A stretch of 64,000 nt of DNA from Orenia metallireducens (GCF_003001995.1 NZ_PVNB01000001.1:186001-250000); one strand, 5' to 3'; shown: positions 1 to 9,372, numbered from the stretch's first letter. Notes: generated by a model from the letters alone, not told the origin. A program made the numbers and translations.

Positions 1-675
1 CTTAGCTTGCTCATACTTACTCGCCTCTCCACTATTTGAGAGATGGTATAATCCATACTTACCTGTTTGAATTAAATCCCAAGAATAAACCGCTAAATCC
101 CATGAATAAGTTGGAACAGAAACCTGATCATCTACTATATTAAGTTCATCTCTACTTTTAGACCAATTTATAATAGATTTATTAAAATTATTATTACCTA
201 TACCAAATACCCAAGAGGTTCTGATCACAAATGATTTATCATAGGCACCTAACACTGCTTGCTCTCCTTGAGCCTTTGACTTACCATATATAGAAAGGGG
301 ATTTATCTTATCTTCTTCTTTATAAGGACAATTTTTTGTTCCGTCAAATACAAAATCTGTAGAATAAGTTACAAAAGTTGCTCCCTTCTCCTTAGCAATC
401 TCCGCTAGCTTCTTAGGAGCATCACAGTTCAATGCAAAAGCCTTATCCTCTTCTTCCTCAGCCTTATCTACATTATTATAGGCAGCACAGTTGATAATGA
501 TATCAATCTCTTTACCTGCTACAAATTTCTTCACTACCTGATAGTCAGTAATATCCAATGATATACAACCATTGTCTGCAATATAATCTGTAGCTATATA
601 TTCTTCTCCCAGCTGATTAAAAAGTTTCTGAAAATCTTGGCCTAACTGACCATTGGCACCAGTTAAAAATATCAT
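1..675 (-). CDS. rfbD: dTDP-4-dehydrorhamnose reductase (3' end cut by window edge)
   Basis: This enzyme catalyses the last step of dTDP-L-rhamnose synthesis, the NADPH-dependent reduction of dTDP-4-dehydrorhamnose in the cytoplasm. The translation starts MIFLTGANGQLGQ, a glycine-rich Rossmann motif. It then shows YSTDFVFDG and YGKSKAQGE, which contains the SDR catalytic YxxxK. The ATG at 675 has an AGGAGG site a few bases upstream. About 225 codons are visible and the frame runs off the left edge, so the C-terminal part is missing. It lies downstream of rfbC and rfbA in the same direction, as expected for a rhamnose operon, and rfbB may lie beyond the edge. The family call is firm. Confidence 0.95.
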   Translation of the reverse strand, partial: MIFLTGANGQLGQDFQKLFNQLGEEYIATDYIADNGCISLDITDYQVVKKFVAGKEIDIIINCAAYNNVDKAEEEEDKAFALNCDAPKKLAEIAKEKGATFVTYSTDFVFDGTKNCPYKEEDKINPLSIYGKSKAQGEQAVLGAYDKSFVIRTSWVFGIGNNNFNKSIINWSKSRDELNIVDDQVSVPTYSWDLAVYSWDLIQTGKYGLYHLSNSGEASKYEQAK

Positions 676-703
676 AACAGCCTCCTTATACATAAAAAAT
701 TTA

Positions 704-791
704 ACCACTGAGGCACTAAGAACACTGAGAATTCACAGAGTTTTATTTCTTTTCTCTGTGCTAACTCCTTTACTCTGTGACTCTGTGGTTA
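704..791. repeat. CACAGAG-type hairpin repeat, copy between rfbC and rfbD
   Basis: This is an imperfect inverted repeat. The left arm begins ACCACTGAGGCACTAAG and the right arm ends CTCTGTGACTCTGTGGTTAA; the two arms are near reverse complements around an AT-rich centre. The right arm ends exactly on the rfbC stop codon (789-791), so the repeat supplies or abuts that stop. It belongs to the same family as the copies at 1409, 1526 and 2086-2567. Confidence 0.85.
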
Positions 792-1352
792 ATTCTCTAT
801 ATCTCTTAATTTCGGTAATTTCTTATCTTTATCAGATAACAATAAATCTTCTTCTTTAATATTATACTCCTCCAAAGGCCAATCTATCGCTATATCTTTA
901 TCATTCCAAATAATCCCCGCATCATATTCTGGATGATAATAGTTAGTAGTCTTATACATAAACTCTGCTTCATCTGTTACAGCTACAAATCCATGGGCAA
1001 ACCCTTCTGGAATATAAAACATCTTCTTATTCTCTTCCGAAAGAATAATTCCAAAATACTCTCCATAAGTCTCTGACCCTTCTCTTAAATCGACAGCCAC
1101 ATCATAGACAGTCCCTTTGATAGCTCTAACAAGTTTTCCTTGGGAATACTTAGTTTGAAAATGCAACCCACGCAATGTACCTTTCTTAGACTTAGAATGA
1201 TTATCTTGAACAAAATCCATCTCAAGACCTATCTCAACAAACTCTTTCTTGTTGTAACTTTCCATAAAAAATCCACGGTGATCACCAAAGACAGTTGGTT
1301 CAATTATGTATAAATCTTTAATTGGAGTTTCTATCTTTTTAAACTTCCCCAT
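789..1352 (-). CDS. rfbC: dTDP-4-dehydrorhamnose 3,5-epimerase
   Basis: This cupin-fold epimerase converts dTDP-4-keto-6-deoxyglucose to dTDP-4-keto-rhamnose, the third step of the rhamnose pathway. The 187 residues match the usual RmlC length. Recognisable segments are PTVFGDHRGFFMESYN near the N-terminus, NHSKSKKGTLRGLHFQ with the active-site histidine, and IPEGFAHGF. The ATG at 1352 is preceded by GGAGG. It sits between rfbA and rfbD, but hairpin repeats and a broken gene separate it from rfbA by 1.2 kb. Whether rfbA and rfbC are still co-transcribed is uncertain. Confidence 0.95.
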   Translation of the reverse strand: MGKFKKIETPIKDLYIIEPTVFGDHRGFFMESYNKKEFVEIGLEMDFVQDNHSKSKKGTLRGLHFQTKYSQGKLVRAIKGTVYDVAVDLREGSETYGEYFGIILSEENKKMFYIPEGFAHGFVAVTDEAEFMYKTTNYYHPEYDAGIIWNDKDIAIDWPLEEYNIKEEDLLLSDKDKKLPKLRDIEN

Positions 1353-1408
1353 TTTAAACCTCCATTAAAATATTATTATACTAATTTCAGTAATATCTGA
1401 ACTACTTT

Positions 1409-1497
1409 ACCACTGAGACACAGAGAACACTGAGTTTTCACAGAGTTTTACTAACAATTTTTATTTTTTTCTGTATTAACCCGTTACTCTGTGGTTA
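1409..1497. repeat. CACAGAG-type hairpin repeat
   Basis: The left arm starts ACCACTGAGACACAGAG and the right arm ends TTACTCTGTGGTTA, with an AT-rich loop between them. This copy has diverged from the tandem copies at 2086-2567 and has lost part of the right arm. It lies in the rfbA-rfbC intergenic region. Confidence 0.8.
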
Positions 1498-1525
1498 GCT
1501 TTGCTTTTCAATAATAAAATATCCT

Positions 1526-1623
1526 ACCACCGAAAAACATACTACACTGAGTATCCATAACGTTTTTAATTATTAATTTTTCTTTCTCTGTGTTGATTCC
1601 TTACCTCTGTGACTCTGTAGTTA
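1526..1623. repeat. CACAGAG-type hairpin repeat flanking the GxxExxY relic
   Basis: The left arm (ACCACCGAAAAACATACT...) is degenerate and the right arm (CCTCTGTGACTCTGTAGTTAA) is well kept. The right arm ends 18 bp from the stop of the GxxExxY pseudogene. A second right-arm copy in the same orientation lies just upstream of that gene at 2017-2043, so the gene is bracketed by direct copies of the right arm. Confidence 0.75.
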
Positions 1624-1641
1624 ATGTTCCCATTCTTTTAA

Positions 1642-2005
1642 TTATAAAATTAATCTCTTGATTCCATTTCTTAATAAATCAACATTAAAATTTATTAATA
1701 ATCCCAAACTTTTATTTGATAACTTCATATATGTTAATAATTGAGCTTTATGAATATTTGCCAGCGTTTCTACAGCTTTTAATTCAACAATAACCTGCTT
1801 TTAGATCTATTCTATAAGCATCTCTTAATTCTTTATCTCTATATCTAATAGGTAATAATAATTGCTTTTCATAGTCTAATCCGCTCTCTTCTAACTCTAT
1901 ACATAAACATTCTTCATATGTTTTCTCTAATAAACCTGGTCCTAAGCTTTTATGCACTTCAATAGCAGCTCCTATTATTTTAGAAGTTATCTCATTTTGA
2001 TTCAC
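1642..2005 (-). pseudogene. GxxExxY family protein, frameshifted
   Basis: The first frame (GTG 2005, stop 1784) reads IIGAAIEVHKSLGPGLLEKT, then YEECLCIELEE and AYRIDL. This is the N-terminal half of a GxxExxY protein, a family of unknown function with a nuclease-like fold. After RIDL it goes out of frame. The next frame continues [20 protein letters not shown] and ends [20 protein letters not shown] followed by a stop at 1642-1644, which is the expected C-terminal half. The bases between RID and VIVELK number about 10 where the family usually has about 18, which suggests an 8-base deletion. It is therefore a broken gene. The purine-rich GGAGG before the GTG lies at the edge of a repeat arm. 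It is flanked on both sides by CACAGAG repeats. Confidence 0.85.
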
Positions 2006-2016
2006 CTAAATAAATC

Positions 2017-2043
2017 CTCCATTTCTCTATGACTTTGTGGTTA
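2017..2043. repeat. isolated right arm of the CACAGAG repeat
   Basis: TCTCTATGACTTTGTGGTTA matches the right arm of the neighbouring repeats, but no left arm lies beside it. It sits just upstream of the GxxExxY start, in the same orientation as the right arm downstream of the gene. Confidence 0.7.
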
Positions 2044-2085
2044 TTATTCCCAAACTTTGAATTATAATAACCAATAAAATAATTT

Positions 2086-2567
2086 ACCACAGAGGCACGG
2101 AGTACACTGAGTATTCACAGAGTTTTATTATTAATTTTACTTATTTCTCTGTGTTAACTCCTTTCCTCTGTGACTCTGTGGTTATCTTTCTATTCTTTAT
2201 AATTTAAAGTCTACCACCAAGACACAGAGTACACTAAGTATTCACAGAGCTTTATTATTAATTTTACTTAATTCTCTGTGTTAACTCCTTTCCTCTGTGA
2301 CTCTGTGGTTATCTTTCTATTCTTTATAATTTAAAGTCTACCACCAAGACACAGAGTACACTAAGTATTCACAGAGTTTTATTATTAATTTTACTTACTT
2401 CTCTATGTTAACTCCTTTTCTCTGTGACTCTGTGGTTATCTTTCTATTCTTTATAATTTAAAGTCTACCACCAAGACACAGAGTACACTGAGGATTCACA
2501 GAGTTTTATTATTAATTTTACTTACTTCTCTGTGTTAACTCCTTTCCTCTGTGACTCTGTGGTTAAT
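2086..2567. repeat. four tandem copies of a 127-bp hairpin repeat unit
   Basis: Units start at 2086, 2213, 2340 and 2467, exactly 127 bp apart. Each holds a left arm (for example ACCACAGAGGCACGGAG), an AT-rich loop, a right arm ending CTCTGTGACTCTGTGGTTA and a shared AT-rich spacer. The last three units are nearly identical, which implies recent unit duplication. The array fills the 570-bp gap downstream of rfbA and ends 9 bp from the rfbA stop. No gene is seen here, and it is not a CRISPR because there are no unique spacers. Confidence 0.9.
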
Positions 2568-2575
2568 TATCTATC

Positions 2576-3442
2576 TTATTCTTCTATAATTGATACAAGA
2601 TACTTCCCATATTCTGTCTTCATCAGCGGCTTAGCCAATTCCCGCAATTCATCATCACTAATATATCCTAGCCTATAAGCAATCTCTTCTATACAAGCCA
2701 CATAAAGCCCCTGCCTCTTCTGAACTGCCTCTACAAAATTAGCAGCATTCAATAATCCATCATGGGTTCCTGTATCTAACCATGCCATCCCTCGCCCAAA
2801 GTGTTCTACCATCAGACTACCTTCATCTAGATAGAGTCGATTGATATCTGTGATCTCTAGCTCTCCTCTAGGTGAAGGCTCTAAATTCTTAGCCTTCTCT
2901 ACTACTGTATTGTCATAAAAATAAAGTCCTGGTACTGCATAATGTGATTTAGGCTTATCCGGTTTCTCTTCTAATGATAACACTTTACCATCTTCATCAA
3001 ACTCTACAACTCCAAAGCTACTAGGATCTTTAACATAATAACCAAAGATAGTTGCCCCTTCTTCTAAGGAAGCAGCTCTCTGTAACATTTGGCTAAAATT
3101 CTGACCATAGAATACATTATCTCCTAAGATTAAAGCCACATTCTCATCACCGATAAATTCTTCCCCAACGATGAATGCATCTGCCAATCCTCTTGGCTTA
3201 TCCTGTACTTTATATGATAGTTCAAGACCTATTTGGCTACCATCTCCTAACATTTCCTCGTAAACTGGTAAATCTCTAGGAGTAGAGATAATTAATATCT
3301 CTCTAATTCCTGATAGCATTAATACTGATAATGGATAATAAATCATCGGTTTATCATAGATTGGTAAGCTCTGCTTTGATAATGCTTTTGTTAATGGATA
3401 AAGTCTAGTTCCGCTTCCACCTGCTAAGATTATGCCTTTCAT
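2576..3442 (-). CDS. rfbA: glucose-1-phosphate thymidylyltransferase
   Basis: This enzyme makes dTDP-glucose from dTTP and glucose-1-phosphate, the entry step to dTDP-rhamnose and to dTDP-amino sugars. The N-terminal [18 protein letters not shown] is the nucleotidyltransferase signature. [12 protein letters not shown] and [10 protein letters not shown] are also typical. I chose the ATG at 3442 (288 residues) because GAGGAGG lies 7 bp upstream; a TTG 15 bp further out would sit inside that site. The product can feed both rfbC/rfbD to the left and the aminotransferase module at 10843-13604. Confidence 0.95.
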   Translation of the reverse strand: MKGIILAGGSGTRLYPLTKALSKQSLPIYDKPMIYYPLSVLMLSGIREILIISTPRDLPVYEEMLGDGSQIGLELSYKVQDKPRGLADAFIVGEEFIGDENVALILGDNVFYGQNFSQMLQRAASLEEGATIFGYYVKDPSSFGVVEFDEDGKVLSLEEKPDKPKSHYAVPGLYFYDNTVVEKAKNLEPSPRGELEITDINRLYLDEGSLMVEHFGRGMAWLDTGTHDGLLNAANFVEAVQKRQGLYVACIEEIAYRLGYISDDELRELAKPLMKTEYGKYLVSIIEE

Positions 3443-3468
3443 TGTTAGCCTCCTCAAAAATTAAATTA

Positions 3469-4650
3469 TTAACTATTAGAAATTAAACCTTCAATTTGGT
3501 CTTTTAATTCTTTCCCTATACTATCTATAGTATAATTATCTTTTATAAAATCTCTTGCATTATTACCTATACTAATCCTTAAATTCTTATCATTTAAAAG
3601 ATTATTTATTAAAGAAGCCATTTCACCAGAATTATCCGTTACAAAAATATTTTCCTTATTTTGTGCCATAATACCTTGAATTCCTATACTAGTAGTAACT
3701 ACAGGTTTACCAACAGCCATTCCTTCTAAAACTTTATTCTGAATTCCAGCCCCCGAAATCATAGGGGCAATAATAACTTTAGCTTCTTGCAAATAAATAT
3801 ATGGATCATCTACAAAACCTGTAACTGTAACCCCATTTATATTAGATAGACTCTCAATTTCTTTTGTTGGATAAGCACCAACTATATAAAATTCAACTTC
3901 CTTGATTTGCTCTTTAATTTTAGGAAATACTTCTTTAGTAAAATATTTTACTGCATCTATATTAGGTTGATAATTCATCTTCCCTAAAAAGACAATTCTT
4001 TCTTTTTCTTGCTGACTATTTAAATTTAGTAAATTATCATTAACTGAAACTGGTATTATTTTAATCCTTTCTTGGTTAGCTCCCTGTTTAACTAAATATT
4101 CCTTATCATAACTAGAAACCAAAATTGATTTATTAAATTTATTTATACACTCTAATTCATAATTTAAAACCCTATCAATTTCCGTTCTATAAATAATATT
4201 CCATAGACCTTTAGCCCTATTTATTGCCCTTTTATAATTTAGTGAAATAGCATCTACTAAATTGATAACTTTAGGAATATCTAGTTCTTTAATATATTCT
4301 GCTGTTCTAATATGAAAATTATATATTAAATCATAATTATTATAATTATCATCAATCCATTTTTGCACTTCTTTAAAGTAATAATAATGAATTTGCAAAG
4401 GTGTTTTTGAAAATAATCCTTTTATTGTATTAATTTTAAATTTTAATCTATCATAATTAAAATCAACAACCTGATTACATAACTGTTTAAGATGATCTAA
4501 TGATCTAAAATCTTCACTTCCTTCATTAATAAATAATAGATCCACATCATAATTCTTTGACAAAAATTTTAATTGATTATAAAATAATAATTTATCCCCG
4601 CCAACTGGAGGGTATGGAACTCTAGACGTAATAACTAATATTTTTTTCAT
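3469..4650 (-). CDS. GT4 glycosyltransferase
   Basis: This is a GT-B fold retaining glycosyltransferase of family 4. The N-terminus, KKILVITSRVPYPPVGGDK, is a glycine-containing loop typical of the family. The C-terminal donor site reads GAGIQNKVLEGMAVGKPVV, with the conserved glutamate. ATG 4650 has AGGA about 8 bp upstream. An in-frame ATG at 4659 is possible but would sit almost on the upstream stop. It is spaced 10 bp from the gene at 4661, so they are one operon. It should act on the cytoplasmic face on a lipid-linked glycan. Donor and acceptor cannot be read from the sequence. Confidence 0.85.
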   Translation of the reverse strand: MKKILVITSRVPYPPVGGDKLLFYNQLKFLSKNYDVDLLFINEGSEDFRSLDHLKQLCNQVVDFNYDRLKFKINTIKGLFSKTPLQIHYYYFKEVQKWIDDNYNNYDLIYNFHIRTAEYIKELDIPKVINLVDAISLNYKRAINRAKGLWNIIYRTEIDRVLNYELECINKFNKSILVSSYDKEYLVKQGANQERIKIIPVSVNDNLLNLNSQQEKERIVFLGKMNYQPNIDAVKYFTKEVFPKIKEQIKEVEFYIVGAYPTKEIESLSNINGVTVTGFVDDPYIYLQEAKVIIAPMISGAGIQNKVLEGMAVGKPVVTTSIGIQGIMAQNKENIFVTDNSGEMASLINNLLNDKNLRISIGNNARDFIKDNYTIDSIGKELKDQIEGLISNS

Positions 4651-4660
4651 AATAATCATC

Positions 4661-5725
4661 CTAACCTTTTAATACTCTTTTATATAATAGCTTATGTCTT
4701 TTCGCAATTTCTTTAGGATGATAAAGTTCTAAATTTGAATATTGAACATCACCTATATCTAAATTATATACTTCCTCCATCTTACTACATAATTCATTTA
4801 TATCATCTAACTCAAACATATACATCTTACTTCCATGCCTTCTATTAAGTTCAACATTTGTTGGAATATTTGATGCTATTATGGGAATATTAAAAAACAT
4901 TGATTCTACTATTGGTTTCCCGAACCCTTCATACAAAGATGTAAAAACAAAAGCCATAGCATTTTTATATAAAGATAATAATTCTTCATCACTTACATAT
5001 GATTTATATATTATATTATCGTTCTTATCTATATATTTCTTGATTTCTTCATAGCCAAGACCTTTTTTTCCAACTAAATATAACTTAGTATCTTTATTGT
5101 CTTGTTTTTGAAACTTATCAAAAGCTTTACATAGAAATTTTATATTTTTTCTTCTTTCTAAAACACCTACATATAAAAAGAAATTTTCCTTTTTATTTTT
5201 TTGAACATTTGCTTTTAATAACTTCTGTCTTTTTTCGAAAAAACTTTCTCTTACTTCCTGAAATATAACATTAATTTTGTTATCAGCTATATTAAACCTT
5301 CTTTTTAACTCGACTTCTATACTCTTTGATGGTACAATTATTGCATCAGAATAATTTATAGCATTTTCAATAGATACTCTTGCATAATATCTATAAAATT
5401 TTGATAAAGTTTCTGGAAAATTAAACACTGTAAAATCATGAATTGTTGTAATTTTCTTAATTTTTGTTTTTTTCTTAGGAACATAAAAATTTGTATAGTG
5501 AATGCAATCTATATCCTTTCTGTGTAATTCTTTTCTAGAAAAATAAAAAATGTAAGCCACTCTTTTAAATATAGAGGGTAATCTAAAAAAAAACTTACCA
5601 TACGATGGAATGTCAATTTCACATCCACTTCTTTTTAAGTTTTCAATTAAAACTTTAGTATGCCAACCTATACCTGTTAACTTCTTTTTAGATAAAGTCA
5701 AACCATCATCTATTAATATTCTCAT
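4661..5725 (-). CDS. GT4 glycosyltransferase
   Basis: This is a 354-residue GT-B enzyme. It begins MRILIDDGLTLSKKKLTGIG and has the family segments FFLYVGVLERRKN at the start of the C-terminal domain. ALYEGFGKP-like residues (SLYEGFGKPIVESM) form the E(x7)E donor-binding motif. ATG 5725 is preceded by AAAGGAG. The next gene upstream is 400 bp away, so this gene may begin a transcript or follow a spacer. The sugar specificity is unknown. Confidence 0.85.
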   Translation of the reverse strand: MRILIDDGLTLSKKKLTGIGWHTKVLIENLKRSGCEIDIPSYGKFFFRLPSIFKRVAYIFYFSRKELHRKDIDCIHYTNFYVPKKKTKIKKITTIHDFTVFNFPETLSKFYRYYARVSIENAINYSDAIIVPSKSIEVELKRRFNIADNKINVIFQEVRESFFEKRQKLLKANVQKNKKENFFLYVGVLERRKNIKFLCKAFDKFQKQDNKDTKLYLVGKKGLGYEEIKKYIDKNDNIIYKSYVSDEELLSLYKNAMAFVFTSLYEGFGKPIVESMFFNIPIIASNIPTNVELNRRHGSKMYMFELDDINELCSKMEEVYNLDIGDVQYSNLELYHPKEIAKRHKLLYKRVLKG

Positions 5726-6129
5726 ATTAATTCTCCTTTATTTTTAATAACAAAATATTTTATAAAAAACCAAATAAAGTAATAAGATTACAACTAATAC
5801 AATCATTTAATAATAAAGTAATTACTGATAATAATGCATTCATAAAATTATTTCATTTTGCTTTGAAAAAAGAAGAAGTCAATTATATAGCCTATAATTT
5901 ATTAAAGAAACTAGTTTAAATATATTTGAATTTATTAAATCATGATATATTTACTATAAATATTGAGTATATAACTCCCAAACAACATGGAAAATTAATC
6001 ACAAATAGCTAGTTAATTCATTTAATTTTCATGTCTAAAATATTAACATAAAGCTAAGATATCTAGATATGATAATTATTCCTAGTAGTTAAATAAACCA
6101 AACATTAAGATACTATTTTGATATTTGGT
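5726..6129. other. 404-bp intergenic region with a possible plus-strand gene relic
   Basis: This gap between two glycosyltransferase-cluster genes is very AT-rich. On the plus strand one frame stays open up to a stop at 5917-5919 and ends HFALKKEEVNYIAYNLLKKL. That resembles the C-terminal end of DegT-type aminotransferases, but it has no clear start or ribosome site. A short inverted repeat (AAACCAAA at 6095, TTTGGTTT at 6124) lies at the end of the EpsG-like gene. I see no intact gene. Confidence 0.4.
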
Positions 6130-7221
6130 TTAAAATAAAATATTTTTATATTCTAAAAATCTAGGGTCTGCTTTTAAAACTGAAAACATTGAGAAAAAAC
6201 AATATGCATCTAATAACATTATATAAATTAATTTTAAAAATCTATTTTTAAATAAAAGTAAAAAAGAAGGTAAAATTATTGGTTCAATAACCCCAAAAAC
6301 ATTTGCTAATCTCAACATAATACTAAAATGACTACTATATAACCTGAAAAAAAAGGACCCAAACAACAAAATAAGAATAAGGTTGTAATATTTTAATTTT
6401 TTTCTTAATATTCCTTCAAAAAATATAGTCAAAAATAAAATAAACATACTTAGTAATACCCTTACAGAAAATCCTTCTAGCCCAGACCCATAGGATTGAC
6501 TATAATAGTAATATATAATTTTCCTTGAAATTATATTTTCTCTTGGTAATATTTTAGCAAACTTTAATATTAAAATATTAAAATTAGAGCTCAACAATAG
6601 AATAATTAAACTAAAAAAAATTATATAACTTACTTCTTTATTTAATTTTATTTTATTAAAAAAGAATACTGGTAAAAATATAATAGAACTAATATGAAAT
6701 AAAGAAGCAAAAAAAACCATTAAAATATACTTCAATAATTGCTTTTTTTCTACATATACCAAAGCATTTAATATTATTGACAGTGCCAATGCATTTCTAA
6801 TTTGAGTCATAGGTTGTAATAAAAATAAATAAGAAATATAAATTAGTATGCTTATTAAAGGGTAAATAGAAAGTTTTTCATATGCTTTAAAAGTCAAAAA
6901 AATAGTGATAAAAGCTATAAAAAAAGAAAATAACTCAAAATTATTAATAATATTTTTAAATATTATATTTAAAAAAATATATCCCACTTCCATATTAGTT
7001 TTCTTTGCTTCTATAAATACATCACTAATATTAGTTGATACTTCTGTAAACGCTTTTTTATAATTTAAATAATCAGGAGTATTTGACCTTGATGCTACAA
7101 AAATAGTTAATATAATTATTATAGCATATAAAATTAATTTTCTATATTTTCTTAAATTTTTAAATACATCAAAATAACCTGCTATACATCCCAATGTTAG
7201 TATAGAGAAATATATTATCAT
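6130..7221 (-). CDS. EpsG-like polysaccharide polymerase
   Basis: This is a 363-residue, highly hydrophobic protein with about ten membrane segments. It carries ASRSNTPDYLNYKKAF after the second segment, the charged loop typical of EpsG family proteins. Those are Wzy-like polymerases that join lipid-linked repeat units outside the membrane. MTQIRNALALSIIL is a second family-like segment. GAGGTGATTAG precedes the ATG. In this cluster it is the only polymerase candidate beside the Wzx flippase at 9432, so it probably polymerises that glycan. Confidence 0.8.
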   Translation of the reverse strand: MIIYFSILTLGCIAGYFDVFKNLRKYRKLILYAIIIILTIFVASRSNTPDYLNYKKAFTEVSTNISDVFIEAKKTNMEVGYIFLNIIFKNIINNFELFSFFIAFITIFLTFKAYEKLSIYPLISILIYISYLFLLQPMTQIRNALALSIILNALVYVEKKQLLKYILMVFFASLFHISSIIFLPVFFFNKIKLNKEVSYIIFFSLIILLLSSNFNILILKFAKILPRENIISRKIIYYYYSQSYGSGLEGFSVRVLLSMFILFLTIFFEGILRKKLKYYNLILILLFGSFFFRLYSSHFSIMLRLANVFGVIEPIILPSFLLLFKNRFLKLIYIMLLDAYCFFSMFSVLKADPRFLEYKNILF

Positions 7222-7243
7222 CTAATCACCTCAACAAATATTA

Positions 7244-8275
7244 CTATATATTTTTTGATATTTTTTGATATTTTTTATGTCCTTTAAAAAAATCAAATAT
7301 TCCTTTAATAATATATTTTCTTTTTTTACCATAGTTAATAATCCTGAAAATTCTAGTAGAAATATAAAATAACCAAAATAAAACAATTATAAAAAAATTA
7401 TCAGTATTTTTATGAACGAAATAAGGTCTATTTCTACTAGAGTAATATAAAGACAAAGATGATAATTTTCCTGTAGTTTTACCTTCTTTATGATAAATAA
7501 CACTATCTGGATTATAGATTAGCTTATATCCAGCTTTTTGAACTTGATAACAAAAATCAGTATCCTCTAAATATAAAAAATAGTTTTCATCTATCAATCC
7601 AATTTCTTTAAAAATATTTGAATTAATCAACCATAAGCACCCTGTTAAAAAACTTACTTCAGTAGAATTCTTAAATCTATTATCATGAAAATGATAACCA
7701 CTTCCTTTAATTAAACTCATTTTCCCTCCAGCAAAAGCAATTTCTTGGGAATTATCATAATAATATATTTTACCCCCAACTATTCCAATCTTAGTTTCAT
7801 TTTTAAAACTATCAATTAATGGTTCTACAAATTTATTATCAACTACTGTATCATTATTTAATAACATAATATAATCAGCATTATTTTTTAAAGCATAGTT
7901 AATTCCTATATTATTTCCACCAGCAAAACCTAAATTTTTTCCTGAATTTATAATAACTAGTTTTCTATGAGAATCAATTTTCTCTATTTGTTTCTCTTTG
8001 CTTTCTTCACCACCATTTTCGGCAGCTAACTTATCATATTCTATATAATTTACTGGCTTTAATCTTTTATTATAATTAATAAATTCACTATTAATTTCAA
8101 GAATTCCATTACACCAGTCTTTAATTTTAAATATAGATTTGTCAGTAGAATTGTTATCAACTATTACTACTTTATAATTACTATATGTTATTTGCTGCAG
8201 TGATTCTAAACATTCAATTGTATCTTGCCAACCATTATAATTTAAAATTATAATATATATCAATGGCTGTTCCAT
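7244..8275 (-). CDS. GT2 glycosyltransferase (rhamnosyltransferase-like)
   Basis: This is a GT-A fold inverting enzyme of 343 residues. It opens YIIILNYNGWQDTIECLESL, continues VVIVDNNSTDKS, and has MLLNNDTVVD as the metal-binding D-x-D region. FLYLEDTDFCYQVQKAGYK holds the catalytic ED. A charged insertion of about 35 residues (around 70-105) interrupts the N-terminal domain before GKNLGFAGGNN. This layout is common in COG1216 rhamnosyltransferases. The C-terminus is hydrophobic and basic, suggesting membrane association. AAAGGGAGG precedes the ATG. Confidence 0.85.
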   Translation of the reverse strand: MEQPLIYIIILNYNGWQDTIECLESLQQITYSNYKVVIVDNNSTDKSIFKIKDWCNGILEINSEFINYNKRLKPVNYIEYDKLAAENGGEESKEKQIEKIDSHRKLVIINSGKNLGFAGGNNIGINYALKNNADYIMLLNNDTVVDNKFVEPLIDSFKNETKIGIVGGKIYYYDNSQEIAFAGGKMSLIKGSGYHFHDNRFKNSTEVSFLTGCLWLINSNIFKEIGLIDENYFLYLEDTDFCYQVQKAGYKLIYNPDSVIYHKEGKTTGKLSSLSLYYSSRNRPYFVHKNTDNFFIIVLFWLFYISTRIFRIINYGKKRKYIIKGIFDFFKGHKKYQKISKNI

Positions 8276-8292
8276 CTAGTATCCTCCCTTTA

Positions 8293-9372
8293 CTACTTAT
8301 TAATCCCTAATGCTTTTTCCCACTCATGAGCACAAACCTCTACTTTGTACTCTTTCATAGCTTTTTCAAAAGCATTTTTTTTCAAATGATTTAATAAATC
8401 TCGATTATTATATACCTTTTCAAGTCGTTCTTTTAATATAACTGAATTTTTTTGAGGTATTAAAAATCCATTTATATTATTATCTATAATTTCTTTAGGC
8501 CCAATACAATCCGTACTGATAACAGTTAAACCACTGGCCATTGCTTCAATAATAACAATACCAAATAACTCTTCCCAAATATCTATCTCATATGAAGGTA
8601 ATATCAACATGTCGTTATTTCTAAAAATTCTTGCTAATTTATTTTTATCTTTCACTTTACCAAAATAATTTACATTAGATAATAAAAAAACCTCATCTAA
8701 TATATCCTTATCTGGTCCATCTCCAACTATATTAAATTCAAAGTCTTCTTTAGAAAGTAAATATATAACTTCTTTTATATATTGTAATCCTTTTTCTTCT
8801 ACTAATCTTCCAACATATAATACTTTTAACTCCTTCTTGTTAAATTCCAAAAAATCATTCCTAGGATAAAATCTCTCAACTTCAACACAATGAGGAATAT
8901 TATAAATAAAATTACCAAAACCATTCCTCTTTAATTCTTCCCCTGCTTTTTTTGTCACAGTGACTTTTTTTACTTTTTGTAAAAACCTTTCCCACTGTTT
9001 ATAAATAATTTTATTCCCAATTAAATAATTTTTAGGTTGTTTATTTCTCCCCCAATATGGCCAAGAAGTAAAGTAAAATATATCATGTTTATTAGCTAAA
9101 ATATTTGCTATAAAGATAAATTTATCATAAGGAGCCATTCCTAGTATAATATTTTGATTTCTCAGGAATAAAAGCTTAATAATTAAAATCAAATTTCTAA
9201 TAGCTCTTAAAGACTTATTAATCTCAAATTTTATTATCCCTTTCATAAAGGCTTTTATTACATTAAATTCTAAATAAATTATCTCATCTAATTTACCTTT
9301 TTCTTTTAAATAATCAACTGCTTTAAAATGTCTAGGCTCTCCATATTCATGTAAAATATATACCTTTTTCAA
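8293..9372 (-). CDS. GT4 glycosyltransferase
   Basis: This GT-B enzyme of 359 residues has LKVLYVGRLVEEKGLQYI at the start of the C-terminal domain and EELFGIVIIEAMASGLTVIS as the donor-binding motif. The start is a TTG at 9372 with AAAGGA about 10 bp upstream; I see no better ATG. It lies 17 bp upstream of the GT2 gene, so they are one operon. It probably adds one sugar to the repeat unit made by this cluster. Confidence 0.82.
   Translation of the reverse strand: MKKVYILHEYGEPRHFKAVDYLKEKGKLDEIIYLEFNVIKAFMKGIIKFEINKSLRAIRNLILIIKLLFLRNQNIILGMAPYDKFIFIANILANKHDIFYFTSWPYWGRNKQPKNYLIGNKIIYKQWERFLQKVKKVTVTKKAGEELKRNGFGNFIYNIPHCVEVERFYPRNDFLEFNKKELKVLYVGRLVEEKGLQYIKEVIYLLSKEDFEFNIVGDGPDKDILDEVFLLSNVNYFGKVKDKNKLARIFRNNDMLILPSYEIDIWEELFGIVIIEAMASGLTVISTDCIGPKEIIDNNINGFLIPQKNSVILKERLEKVYNNRDLLNHLKKNAFEKAMKEYKVEVCAHEWEKALGINK

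Noticed and set aside
653-859. Plus-strand open frame of 68 codons
   Set aside because: It spans the rfbD start, a hairpin repeat and the rfbC end on the opposite strand, and has no ribosome site.
2086-2567. CRISPR array
   Set aside because: The period is 127 bp, the whole unit including the spacer is repeated, and there are no unique spacers or cas genes.
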